Of a stretch of 64,000 bases of DNA, positions 26,325 through 34,658 are shown piece after piece. The DNA lies in the NCBI RefSeq assembly GCF_003443655.1, contig NZ_CP031941.1, positions 6,337,001 through 6,401,000 of the forward strand, written 5' to 3'. This DNA is from Nostoc sphaeroides. GTDB lineage: Bacteria > Cyanobacteriota > Cyanobacteriia > Cyanobacteriales > Nostocaceae. Each line of letters starts with the position of its first letter. Within the stretch, counting starts at the first letter, position 1. A model generated the notes under the pieces. It searched no databases, was not told the origin of the DNA, and saw only the letters and a program-made list of their open reading frames with translations. Position numbers and translations under genes: made by a program.

Positions 26325-26773
26325 GCCCATAGGTGTCTACTTTTGCCCAAACCCTTTTCAAACCTAGTTTTTAGGCTCTGACTGGAAATGCTATTCTATT
26401 GCGGTGCATTCTTGACAGGTTAAGGTTTTAAACAATTTGTCAATAAGTAATAGTGCTTAAAATTTTGCCAAAATAGGGGTAAAAAACATTATTTTTGGGG
26501 ATGCGATGCCTACGGCGGGCTGCGCCTACGCTTAATCTCTAAATGGATCACTCATTATTGTCCGAAAAAGTCAGTACATAAGTTAGTTTAATACCCTATA
26601 TTTAAGTTATTTTTCAGCGTAACTACTAATTGACAAAAGTAATTTAGTCTTAACCTGTCACGAATGATTGCGGTATCGCTAGTTTTGAGGCGGAGCCTCT
26701 AATTGGCATTCCCAGTCGGAGACTGGGAACGAGATAACGAGATAAACGAGAAAGTTCAAGGCTACAAGCTTTA

Positions 26774-26936
26774 GAGGATGTTTTAAAAGTGGTTGGCTGT
26801 ATCTTTGCACTTATTGATCCCCCCTAACCCCCCGATAAATTGGGGGGAACCGGAATCAAAGTCCCCCAATTCATCGGGGGATTTAGGGGGATCTAAAACG
26901 TTTTGCTACTGATTAGAGGACTTTTAAAACATCCTC
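26774..26936. mobile_element. Nested MITE-like element
   Basis: Perfect 17 bp terminal inverted repeats, GAGGATGTTTTAAAAGT and its complement, 163 bp apart. Inside is another inverted pair of about 32 bp, starting GATCCCCCCTAACCCCCC on the left and ending ATTTAGGGGGATC on the right. Confidence 0.7.
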
Positions 26937-27282
26937 CTAGTCTACTGAACTAGACTAAAGATTCTTAGGTATATACTTAGTCATCAACAGAAGACTTTTG
27001 CTATTAGCAAGGAACTGAAGTTCCTTTGCTGGATATGACTTTTACCTTAAGTTGACCGTTTTTTGAATTCAAAATTCAAAATTTAAAATTCAAAATGAAG
27101 AATAAGAATAATTTTGAATTAATTAATTCTGGGTACAAGCCCCCACTGATTTTTAAAATCAGTGGTCTACAATCAGTGGTGGGTTTCAAGCCCCCACTGA
27201 TTGCAATTTTGAATTAATAATTTTGAATTTTGAATTGTTTTGACACCAATGGGCATTACCGTGTTCATCTATACATAATGCG

Positions 27283-27316
27283 AAAAGACCCCCATACCTT
27301 GTATAGGAGTCTTTTT
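27283..27316 (-). terminator. Terminator of tRNA-Leu
   Basis: On the minus strand, AAAAAGACTCCTATAC pairs with GTATGGGGGTCTTTT (one mismatch) and starts 11 bp beyond the tRNA 3' end. A T-run closes the stem. Confidence 0.65.
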
Positions 27317-27326
27317 ACATATCTAA

Positions 27327-27709
27327 TGGGGGTGGAGGGACTTGAACCCACACGACCTATTACGGTCAACGGATTTTCATCCTCCCGCAGTTTTCACTGC
27401 TACCTGATGGCTTTAGCATCAAGTTTTGAGAATTGGACTCTCCCTTTACCCTCGACTTAACGTTAGGGTAGCTCCCGTCGGGTCTCTGCACCTTCCGAAC
27501 AGTTATGAGTTAAGAGTTAGGAGTTAAGAGTTTTAAATTTACTCACCACTCAACACTCATGACTCAGGACTTTTTTCGGCTTGGCTCAGGATTGCCATGT
27601 CTGTCACCAGATTTAGGTTTCCCTGAGTTTGAGAGCTTCCACTTGAGGGATTTCTCCTTCAAGGCTCAGTTATCTAAGTCCGTAGCGTCTACCATTCCGC
27701 CACACCCCC
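27327..27709 (-). tRNA. trnL-UAA: tRNA-Leu(UAA) interrupted by a group I intron
   Basis: The 5' exon (27709-27676, 34 nt) starts GGGGGTGTGGCGG and ends at U34 of the anticodon. The 3' exon (27377-27327) starts AAAATCCGTTGACC, contains the T arm GGGTTCAAGTCCC and ends with CACCCCC plus discriminator A; CCA is not encoded. Joined, the anticodon arm reads ACGGA-CUUAAAA-UCCGU, giving anticodon UAA. The acceptor stem GGGGGUG/CACCCCC and the long variable arm are as expected for tRNA-Leu. The gene is divergent from ndhL. Confidence 0.95.
27378..27675 (-). ncRNA. Group I intron of tRNA-Leu(UAA)
   Basis: 298 nt, self-splicing type (subgroup IC3 in cyanobacteria and chloroplasts). It follows a 5'-exon U and ends with G. 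The 5' part AACTGAGCC and the 3' region GGTGCAGAGACCCGACGGGAGCTACCC match the conserved P/Q/R/S core. The P6b arm at about 27500-27568 is expanded by heptads reading NNTGAGT on the intron strand (CCTGAGT, CATGAGT, GTTGAGT, GGTGAGT), answered by AACTCYT units. These are the class II repeats described in Nostoc. Confidence 0.9.
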
Positions 27710-28082
27710 GCAGGTGTTTTGCAACTAGCATAACTAGTTATTCTTTCGAGGCAGCAAATACCTCCTCATCTATTCCACCATCAATTGTGTCTTTTGTCCA
27801 ACTAGATTGAAAATATTTTTTCCAGATTGGGCGATCGCTTTCTAGAGTTGCAAGTTTTCCTTGTTTCCTCGTAATCAATCTGGATGAGTTTTTCATCTTG
27901 TCTGACTAGAGCCTTTTTTGTTAGCAGATTTACTACAATAGCATAATAATACCTATTGTCAATCAATCTGGACATAAAGCAGGAATTCTGGGGTGGTTAT
28001 GTTGAAAGGGTCATGACTATAGTTTCCTCAGTTTCGCTCTTCAGCCTATGATGGAAAACAGAAGCTTAAGACTTGAAAGTTT
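27710..28082. other. Divergent promoter region of tRNA-Leu and ndhL
   Basis: 373 bp with no gene. The forward ORF reaching in from 27559 is a shadow of the tRNA intron. It should carry promoters for both sides. I see no repeat element. Confidence 0.5.
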
Positions 28083-28295
28083 ATGATTGTCGCCCTGCTG
28101 TATCTGATTTTGGCTGGAGCTTACCTTCTGGTAATCCCAATTGCTATTTTGCTGTACCTGAAGCAGCGTTGGTATGTAGCTACCTCCATTGAGCGTACCT
28201 TTATGTACTTTTTGGTGTTCTTCTTCTTTCCAGGTTTGTTGGTTTTATCGCCGTTTCTAAATTTTCGACCCCAACGGCGACAAATTGAAGTTTAA
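28083..28295 (+). CDS. ndhL: NAD(P)H-quinone oxidoreductase subunit L
   Basis: 70 residues, the usual length for NdhL, a small membrane subunit of the cyanobacterial NDH-1 complex needed for respiration, cyclic electron flow and CO2 uptake. Two membrane helices (about 3-24 and 38-58) flank the basic loop [15 protein letters not shown], and the tail is RPQRRQ. The next two genes, DUF3007 and trpA, follow it in many cyanobacteria, and the spacing here (24 bp, then 125 bp) supports an operon. Confidence 0.92.
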   Translation: MIVALLYLILAGAYLLVIPIAILLYLKQRWYVATSIERTFMYFLVFFFFPGLLVLSPFLNFRPQRRQIEV

Positions 28296-28319
28296 CTAAA
28301 TTGGTAGGTCATAACTCTC

Positions 28320-28631
28320 ATGCGACGGATTGACGCTATTGGAATTGGCTTGGGTGTTTTTATTGCTGGCGGCTTGGCTTATGTAGGATTGCAGCTAGTC
28401 GGTTTGGATAATCAAAAAGCTGGTATATGGAGCCAAGTCTTACTAATCAGTGGGTTAGTTGGCTGGTTAGCCACCTATTTTTTCCGCGCGGTGGGACAAA
28501 AAATGACCTACCACCAACAACGGGAACAGTACGAGCAAGACTTTCTGCAAAAGCGGTTAGATGAGCTTACTCCCGAAGAAATAGCACGAATTCAAGCCGA
28601 AATAGAACAAGAAGAACAATCTCAGGTGTAA
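28320..28631 (+). CDS. DUF3007 family protein
   Basis: 103 residues, begins MRRIDAIGIGLGVFIAGGLAY. Two membrane helices (about 7-28 and 37-58) are followed by a charged helical tail QQREQYEQDFLQKRLDELTPEEIARIQAEI. This is the cyanobacterial and plastid DUF3007 family; it is conserved beside ndhL and a role with NDH-1 or thylakoids is inferred from that only. Start ATG is 24 bp after ndhL. Confidence 0.88.
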   Translation: MRRIDAIGIGLGVFIAGGLAYVGLQLVGLDNQKAGIWSQVLLISGLVGWLATYFFRAVGQKMTYHQQREQYEQDFLQKRLDELTPEEIARIQAEIEQEEQSQV

Positions 28632-28633
28632 AG

Positions 28634-28735
28634 TTATCATTGGTCAGTTGTCTCATTTGTCCTTTGTCATTAGTCATTTGTCCTTTACTAATGACCAATG
28701 ACTAATGACCAATGACCAATGACCGATGACCACTG
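28634..28735. repeat. TCATTGGTCA/TGACCAATGA repeat block
   Basis: Heptad repeats TCATTRGTC/TTTGTCC run into their inverted form ACTAATGACCAATG, so the spacer before trpA can fold into one long hairpin. The same units recur at 62475-62500 and 63680-63718. Confidence 0.75.
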
Positions 28736-28756
28736 GCTATTAACACTTGACTAAAA

Positions 28757-29585
28757 ATGACTGCGATTTCTGATTGCTTTAAAACCCTTGGGCAAAATGG
28801 TGAGTGCGCTCTAATTCCGTTTATTACTGCTGGCGATCCAGATTTAGAAACAACAGCAAAAGCCTTGCAGGTTCTAGATCGTAGTGGAGCCGACATTATA
28901 GAACTGGGTATACCCTATTCCGATCCTCTGGCTGATGGGCCAGTAATTCAAGCTGCTGCTACCCGCGCCTTGCAAAGGGGTACGAAATTAGAGCAGGTGC
29001 TAGAAATGTTGCAAGGGATTACTCCCAAATTGCGATCGCCTATTATCCTATTTACCTATTACAACCCAATTCTGCACCGGGGAATTGACAAATTTCTCCA
29101 GGAAATTGCGGCGGCTGGCGTAGCGGGATTGGTAGTACCAGACTTACCGTTAGAAGAAGCAGCAGGATTGCTCCAAGCAGCTAGTGAGATGGGAATTGAC
29201 GTAATCTTGTTGGTAGCGCCCACCAGTTCTGCCCAACGGATAGAAGCGATTCGCTCGTTCATCTCTTGGATTTATTTATTTAGTCAGCGTCACAGGGGTT
29301 ACAGGAGTGCGATCGCAACTGGAAAACCGCGTATCCGATTTACTCCAACAAATTCGTAGTGTTACTGATAAACCCATCGGTGTAGGCTTTGGCATCTCCG
29401 AACCTGCACAAGCCCGTCAGGTAAAGGAATGGGGCGCGGATGCTGCGATCGTGGGTAGTGCTTTTGTGAAACGGTTAGCCCAAGGCACCCCAGAGGAAGG
29501 ACTTTCGGCGATCGCCCAATTCTGCCAAAGTCTCAAGGCTGCCATCAAGACCAACAGCACCAGCACAAATACTCCTCTTGATTAG
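28757..29585 (+). pseudogene. trpA: Tryptophan synthase alpha chain with a +1 frameshift
   Basis: TrpA converts indole-3-glycerol phosphate to indole and glyceraldehyde 3-phosphate in the TrpAB complex. The reading frame is intact from the ATG at 28757 through [14 protein letters not shown] (catalytic Glu region), [14 protein letters not shown] (catalytic Asp) and LPLEEAAGL up to about residue 165. It then shifts. Removing one base at about 29252 (GCGATT-C-GCTCG) restores [21 protein letters not shown] and joins to [10 protein letters not shown] and [10 protein letters not shown], ending at 29585 for a normal length near 275 residues. As written it gives a 200-residue truncated protein lacking the phosphate-binding loops. 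It is either a real mutation or a single-base sequencing error; the rest is so well kept that an error or a very recent event is likely. Confidence 0.88.
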
Positions 29586-29822
29586 ACGGGGAAAGTAGAT
29601 TAAAAAAAGTATAACAGCGCAGTTTTTCTATGCTTGTTTGGTAGACAATTTGACCGTTATGGTTTTGAATATTAACATCAGATATTATGATGTAAAAAAA
29701 CTAGCTGATCCGGTCGCTTATAGTTTGAGTATTATGTGAAGTCAAATAGGCATAATTTATGAGTGTGAGAGTGAGTCAGTCACAAATTGTTATAATTAGG
29801 TCGCAATTGAGGAGCAAAGGCG

Positions 29823-30485
29823 ATGAGTGAGAGTATGGCGTTTATCGGTGGGGTTGCTGTAGCTGGGCTGGCGGCTCTCGTATTGCTCAAAGGGACAAAT
29901 ACCCCCCTACAGCCTAACTTTGCTGTTGCTCCGCAAATGCCAGGGACTGTAGTAGCGCCGGGAATACAGCCACAAATGTATCCTTATGGCCCTTATGGGC
30001 AACCAATTTATCCCGGTCAGGTTCAGCCACCCACTGCGGCCAATGCTGACCAGCGTTTGGAGATGGAGAAACTGAACACGCAGATGCAGTTGGAGCGTTT
30101 AAAAAACGACAATGAACAGCTGAAGTTGCAAAATCAACAACTCCAAGGCCAAGTTCAAAATTTCAATACTCAGCAGCAGTGGCAACAAGCCCAGCAGTAT
30201 AACCAACAAAAAGTAACAGCACTCCAGCCGCAAAGTTCTTGGTGGTCTTCACCCGTGCTTTGGGCTGTAGGAGGCGCAACTCTGACTATTGGTGGTGGTG
30301 TTGTCGTCGCTGGGGTATTAGCTTTATTCTCACCACGGCAGCGTCCAGCCCGGACTGTACAAGTGATTCACCCTTACCAAGGAAATACACCGCCTTTGGT
30401 TCCAGTCCGTCGCGCTGAGTTTTTGCCTGCTTCGCGGATGGAAACAAGACGAGTTGAAGCCCCAGAATACGACGAAATGCAGTAA
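29823..30485 (+). CDS. Hypothetical membrane protein with Gln-rich coiled coil
   Basis: 220 residues, family not recognised. An N-terminal hydrophobic segment (about 5-23) precedes a Pro/Tyr/Gly-rich stretch (PQMYPYGPYGQPIYPGQ). A heptad-like coiled coil follows at about 75-115 (EKLNTQMQLERLKNDNEQL...), then a Gln-rich linker, a glycine-rich membrane helix at about 145-170 (VGGATLTIGGGVVVAGVLALF) and a basic C-terminal tail (ARTVQVIHPY..., RRVEAPEYDEMQ). This layout suggests a membrane-anchored self-associating protein. GAGG precedes the ATG. It stands alone; the 237 bp before it hold no repeat that I recognise. Confidence 0.7.
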   Translation: MSESMAFIGGVAVAGLAALVLLKGTNTPLQPNFAVAPQMPGTVVAPGIQPQMYPYGPYGQPIYPGQVQPPTAANADQRLEMEKLNTQMQLERLKNDNEQLKLQNQQLQGQVQNFNTQQQWQQAQQYNQQKVTALQPQSSWWSSPVLWAVGGATLTIGGGVVVAGVLALFSPRQRPARTVQVIHPYQGNTPPLVPVRRAEFLPASRMETRRVEAPEYDEMQ

Positions 30486-30644
30486 CAGGGAAATATTTGT
30501 TAGTAGAAGTAGCAACTACTACAATCGTGAGTAAGTGTAAGTAAAAAATGTTGGACAAAAGCATTTAGGTGAAAAGTATACAGGGTAGCACTGTTAAATT
30601 CTTACCTAGATGTTTTATTTTGCTTTTATGTAAATTATTAATTC

Positions 30645-30820
30645 AGGACTTACGCACTGTACAAAATAACTATCTTGTGTACCAACGTAAATACGTTGTT
30701 TCAGGCTTTTGTCTATCACCCTTGATTGGGCGCGATCGCCAAAATATCATTGAAAAATCTAGCTATAAGCCTTGAAAATTATACCTGCTATTTTGGCTTT
30801 TCTGTCAATGCGTAAGTCCT
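30645..30820. mobile_element. MITE-like element, family AGGACTTACGCA
   Basis: 12 bp perfect inverted ends AGGACTTACGCA/TGCGTAAGTCCT, with similarity continuing inward (CTGTACAAAA against TTGACAGAAA). Length 176 bp. Single ends of the family occur near 13073, 20908, 42060 and 43301. The remaining spacer 30486-30996 has nothing else that I can support. Confidence 0.7.
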
Positions 30821-30996
30821 ATAATTATTCAAAAACAGTCGTTTTAAGTTCAGAGAGATTACCAAAATTGTCAATCTTAAAGCTGGGATGAATTTTTTGG
30901 AAAATTTTTATGGTTTGTATGAAGAGTAGATATAAATGTTGCAAAAGTTACTAATATATCGATGGAAATCTACGTTGGTAACAACACTTAGTTTGT

Positions 30997-31707
30997 ATGA
31001 AAAGATTACATCTGGCTGCTGCCACAGCAGCAATCCTTGCTTTGTTAAGCCTTGACACGCAACAGGCAAAGGCTATTACAATTTTCACCTCACGTACTGA
31101 TTGGAACACTGCTGTATCAGGAAGTGACACATTCAGTGAAGATTTTGAAAGTTTTACTTCTGATACAGAATTCCGAACCACCCCTGTTGACGTTGGAGAG
31201 TTCACACTCCTTCAAGTAGGAAATGCTCGTGCGTTTCGTAACTTGATTGAGGTGTCACCTTTCGAGTACGACGACAATAATGGTACAAATCATGCCTCAG
31301 TATTCACTGATTTTGGGGCTACCAATGTAGACTTAACTTTAAATACTCCAGTTTTTGGATGGGGAGCAGATTTCTTTGAAGCAAATAGTGGAGAAGGGCT
31401 GAATTTAGACCTTGTGTTGGATATAGGTGGAGTTTTAGACACCATTCCAGTAACAGTCAACGATGGCTTCTTTGGGTTTGTTACTAATCCTGTAGAAGAC
31501 ATTCGTAAGGTGACTTTCATATCACGAATTGAGGATTTAGGAGAAAGAGGAGAAGGTTTCGGATTGGATAACGTGACTGGGGCTATATCTAAGGGACGAA
31601 CTATACCTGAACCTGCTTCTGGATTAGGTTTATTAGCGTTTGGCGCTTTAGGTGCCGGTTCACTACTCAAGCGCAAACAGCAGTACAAAGTCAGAGCGAA
31701 AGTGTAA
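30997..31707 (+). CDS. Exported PEP-CTERM sorting-domain protein
   Basis: 236 residues. The signal peptide runs over residues 1-25 (KRLHLAAATAAILALLSL, cut near QAKA). A beta-rich middle domain follows, with the FEDFESFTSDTEFRTTPVDVG-type start and GWGADFFEANSGEGLNLDL, typical of secreted cyanobacterial PEP-CTERM proteins. The C-terminus is IPEPASGLGLLAFGALGAG, a PEP motif plus membrane helix, then KRKQQYKVRAK, the recognition tag for an exosortase. It would be exported and processed at the cell envelope, possibly tied to exopolysaccharide. No partner gene adjoins it. Confidence 0.85.
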   Translation: MKRLHLAAATAAILALLSLDTQQAKAITIFTSRTDWNTAVSGSDTFSEDFESFTSDTEFRTTPVDVGEFTLLQVGNARAFRNLIEVSPFEYDDNNGTNHASVFTDFGATNVDLTLNTPVFGWGADFFEANSGEGLNLDLVLDIGGVLDTIPVTVNDGFFGFVTNPVEDIRKVTFISRIEDLGERGEGFGLDNVTGAISKGRTIPEPASGLGLLAFGALGAGSLLKRKQQYKVRAKV

Positions 31708-31821
31708 ACCAACAACGTTAGTATAGCTTTCACAGTTTCCTTATCTTCGTGTCTATTGGTAATAAATAAAGGTAATAAAATTATCTATTATTCATTATCA
31801 ATAGATGCTTAAACTGGATGG

Positions 31822-31951
31822 TTAGGGACTTCCAAATAAAAAAATATTCAATTAACTCTTGTGGGGTGGGCAAGATGAGCGCCCAGTTTATATGGCGCTC
31901 ATCTTGCCCACCCCACAATATTGGATAATTTATTTCTTGGATTTCCCTTAA
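31822..31951. mobile_element. MITE-like element, family TTAGGGACTTCCAA (copy B)
   Basis: The ends are TTAGGGACTTCCAAATAAAA and its imperfect complement ending CCCTTAA. The centre is a perfect 24 bp palindrome (31860-31883 with 31894-31917, starting TGTGGGGTGGGCAAGATGAG) around a 10 nt loop. It lies just downstream of the Ser/Thr kinase gene and could act as its terminator. Other copies: 12361-12494 and 39249-39374. Confidence 0.75.
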
Positions 31952-31963
31952 TCAACCTTGATA

Positions 31964-33892
31964 TTACAAACCGCCTTGCGGAGTTTCTGTAGCATTAGGA
32001 CTCTCTGTAGTAGCAGGTTGGTTAGTATTGGGAAGTTTCTGTTGGGTAGTCTTTTGATTCCCTTGATTTCCTAGTTTAGTTAGTGCCTGTTTTGCCAGAT
32101 TTTCGGCTGCTTGTTTAAATAATGGTTCTATTCTGTTTCGCCAATATTTAGTATTAGGTAACTTTTCTGGATGGTTTCTGTAATCTAAAACTTTATCCCA
32201 TTTACCATCATCTATTGCTTTGTTGATTTCATTAGATAACGCCTCAGCTTTCGCCCAATCTTCCTGCCACTGAGCAATCATTTTACCTGTCTCTTGGATA
32301 CCAGAAGCAGCATTTGCCGGAACCGATTTTAAGAGTGCGATCGCTCCAACTATATCCCCTGAATCATACTTCTTTTTGGCTTGTTCTATAATATTGGTAC
32401 TGTTATCAGTAGGCTGCGATCGCTCTGTTTTCCCAGCGTCATCAGTAGACCCCTTCGGCTTTTCTGGTAATGGAGTTACTACATCCCTAGATTTTGATTG
32501 TGGCTTGGGAGTCGGTCGAGTTGCAATCAAGCTACTATCATCTACAATCTTAGTTGCAATGCCTTTTTCACGCAGGCAAGAACCCCATTCTTGATTATTG
32601 GTTATCACATCCGAGTGTGCCCAAGCCAAACGGCCAGATTTAAGTTTAACTTCTATCCAACCTCGTTTTGTCCGTTTGCCAGTCACCTCGAAATTGGTGT
32701 TATCGGCAACTGTTTGCACAACATTACCAGAATTTATCGAACTAGGTTCAGAACGAATATTAGAATTTCCGACGACAACAGCCGAGCATTTGTTTGCTAA
32801 GGCAGTATCCTTACCTGTAAGGTTAAAAGCTAAATTTTTCACATTTGGAGATATATTTGCTACCAAAGCAGCCGTACCACCCGCCAATAATATGCCAATT
32901 AATATCGGCCATGGGTCGGATTTGTCAGAATTTTTACGGGCAGGTTTTGCGGGAACAGGATTTGCTGGTGCAACTGCAACAGTTTGCAGCCGAGATACTT
33001 GAGGCTGGGATTTGGCTGCTTGGTAACTAGAATTTTTGGCAGATTCTTGAGGTTTGGAAAGTGCTGGTACTGGATTAATCGCCTCAAAACATGCTTGCAG
33101 GGCTTCGGTGGCGTTTTGGTAGCGGTCTTTGAAGTGATAACTCACCATTTTAGATAATACCGCCGCCAGTCGAGAGTTCACGGTTACTGATTGCTGCCAG
33201 ATGATTTCACCCGTATCCGGGTTCTCTTGCAATTCTGTTGCCTGTAATCCTGTTAATGCTTGAATGGCGATAATGCCAAGGGAATAGATATCACTGTTGG
33301 GGCGGGGTTTACCTTGTCCTTGTTCTGTCGGCATATAGCCAGGAGTACCAATAACTACTGTGGCAGAGGGTTGTCTGCCCACTGTTACCAGTTGTGTACG
33401 CAGTTGTTTCACTGCCCCAAAGTCCACTAAAACTAACTTATTATCTGAGGCACGGCGGATGATATTATCCGGTTTGATGTCGCGGTGAATCACGCCTTGG
33501 CGGTGGACAAATTCGAGAATTTGTAGAACTTCTTGCAATAGTTGAATTACTTGGCTTTCACTCCAGCCCTTACCAGGTATAAGTTCCTCAGCTAGGGTAT
33601 GTCCTTCAATATATTCTTGTACTAAATAAAATTCTTGGTTTTCGTCAAAATACGCTAACAGCCTGGGTATTTGGTCATGATTGCCCAGTTTTTCTAAAGT
33701 TTCGGCTTCGCTGTTAAACAGGCGTTTAGCAGTATCAAAAACTCTGGGGTCAGTTCCGGGTTTGAGGTGCTTGACAACGCAAATGGGGTTACCGGGCCGC
33801 CTAGTATCTTGGGCAATGTAGGTTTGACCAAATCCTCCCATTGCGAGGACTCGAATTACTTGGTAACGATGGTCTAGTAGCTTGCCTATCAT
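31964..33892 (-). CDS. Membrane Ser/Thr protein kinase with bacterial SH3 domain
   Basis: 642 residues. The N-terminal eukaryotic-type kinase (about 8-270) has Gly loop MGGFGQTY, ATP lysine in CVVKHLKPG, catalytic HRDIKPDNI near 140, DFGAVKQ and an activation segment ending GTPGYMPTEQ. This is the family common in Nostoc. A linker leads to one membrane helix (about 330-350), then a secreted SH3b domain (about 368-440, SNIRSEPSSINSGNVVQTV) and a low-complexity helical C-terminus. The topology is kinase inside and SH3 sensor outside, probably binding cell wall. Target unknown. It is a single gene, divergent from the next. Confidence 0.88.
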   Translation of the reverse strand: MIGKLLDHRYQVIRVLAMGGFGQTYIAQDTRRPGNPICVVKHLKPGTDPRVFDTAKRLFNSEAETLEKLGNHDQIPRLLAYFDENQEFYLVQEYIEGHTLAEELIPGKGWSESQVIQLLQEVLQILEFVHRQGVIHRDIKPDNIIRRASDNKLVLVDFGAVKQLRTQLVTVGRQPSATVVIGTPGYMPTEQGQGKPRPNSDIYSLGIIAIQALTGLQATELQENPDTGEIIWQQSVTVNSRLAAVLSKMVSYHFKDRYQNATEALQACFEAINPVPALSKPQESAKNSSYQAAKSQPQVSRLQTVAVAPANPVPAKPARKNSDKSDPWPILIGILLAGGTAALVANISPNVKNLAFNLTGKDTALANKCSAVVVGNSNIRSEPSSINSGNVVQTVADNTNFEVTGKRTKRGWIEVKLKSGRLAWAHSDVITNNQEWGSCLREKGIATKIVDDSSLIATRPTPKPQSKSRDVVTPLPEKPKGSTDDAGKTERSQPTDNSTNIIEQAKKKYDSGDIVGAIALLKSVPANAASGIQETGKMIAQWQEDWAKAEALSNEINKAIDDGKWDKVLDYRNHPEKLPNTKYWRNRIEPLFKQAAENLAKQALTKLGNQGNQKTTQQKLPNTNQPATTESPNATETPQGGL

Positions 33893-34055
33893 ATTCCCTC
33901 CCCAGAGTTATTACCTAATTTTCCAGCTGGTAATAAATATCTCCAAATTTTCTTCAATGAAATCCGCTATCTTGAGAAAAGATTTAGATTAAAAACGCAG
34001 CTTTTTAATAAACGCAGACTGTTTATTTTTCTTTTAGTGCCCCTGTTTATTACCA

Positions 34056-34544
34056 ATGCCACCTAAAATAACAAACTCAGCTGCATGGCAGCAGGCTGAA
34101 ATCCTCATGCAACCTGCTTTCATTCGCGTTATCGACAATATCCGCAAGCAGCTTGATGAATCTTCCTGGACGGGAACTTACCACGATGTCTTGATTTGGC
34201 CCCCTAGCACCACTGATGAAATAAAAGCATTGGTGACTGAACTGTTGCAAGCAATGGAAACTGCAACACCCGAAGAAGCAGATGAAATCAGAGAGACTCT
34301 GGCTCGTCTGCCGATGCCCCATCCAGGATATCATCTACGTTTGCAGCGTCAACAGCAAGAAGCGAGTATCGATTTGTGGGAACTGTGTTACGAAGTGTGT
34401 TTTATTGAATACAGCCAAGAGTTGGAAGTTGCTGATATTGATACTGGTTTAATCGATGAATTCGGTGAAGTAGATTGGCTGCGTTTGGATGCTAAAGCAA
34501 AGGAGTTAGTTGAGCAAGCGTTTGCTAAATTACCAGAAGGTTAA
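34056..34544 (+). CDS. Hypothetical cytoplasmic protein
   Basis: 162 residues, acidic, no signal or membrane helix. Helical N-terminus (WQQAEILMQPAFIRVIDNIRKQLD), a distinctive YHDVLIWPPSTTDEIKAL, HPGYHLRLQRQQ and a LWELCYEVCFIEYSQ segment; ends ELVEQAFAKLPEG. I believe it belongs to a conserved cyanobacterial family but know no function. A hairpin follows at 34571. Confidence 0.7.
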   Translation: MPPKITNSAAWQQAEILMQPAFIRVIDNIRKQLDESSWTGTYHDVLIWPPSTTDEIKALVTELLQAMETATPEEADEIRETLARLPMPHPGYHLRLQRQQQEASIDLWELCYEVCFIEYSQELEVADIDTGLIDEFGEVDWLRLDAKAKELVEQAFAKLPEG

Positions 34545-34570
34545 ATCCCTCAAAATAGAATACACGAATA

Positions 34571-34590
34571 AAGCCCACGCGGGTGGGCTT
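34571..34590 (+). terminator. Hairpin downstream of the 162-residue gene
   Basis: AAGCCCAC-GCGG-GTGGGCTT, an 8 bp stem 27 bp after the stop. There is no long T-run, so strength is uncertain. Confidence 0.5.
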
Positions 34591-34658
34591 ATGGGGTAAT
34601 GCGATCGCTTTTTCAACCTATCTGGAATGCGTGAATGGTCTATCACTTATCTGATTTT

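Larger units (their letters stand above)
25890..27282. other. Repeat-rich gene-free region
   Basis: 1.4 kb without a credible gene. It holds an inverted-repeat element at 26141-26324, the GCCTACGGCGGGC(T)GCGCCTACGC repeat near 26509-26534, and a TTCCCAGTCGGAGACTGGGAA hairpin near 26707. It also holds a nested MITE at 26774-26936, palindromes AGTCTACTGAACTAGACT and AAGGAACTGAAGTTCCTT (26940-27030) shared with 43327-43566, and CCCCCACTGATT/AATCAGTGG repeats at 27140-27200. It looks like a landing zone for small elements. Confidence 0.65.

Noticed and set aside
26091-26350. Two overlapping minus-strand ORFs rich in PSLRLGMYSHG and LASFPASGWEC
   Set aside because: Typical translations of CCCAGCCTGAGGCTGGGAA repeat elements.
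27230-27460. Forward ORF containing MGVEGLEPTRPITVNGF
   Set aside because: This is the well-known mistranslation of the antisense strand of a tRNA-Leu 3' exon.
27559-27810. Forward ORF of 83 codons
   Set aside because: It is the reverse of the tRNA-Leu intron and 5' exon.
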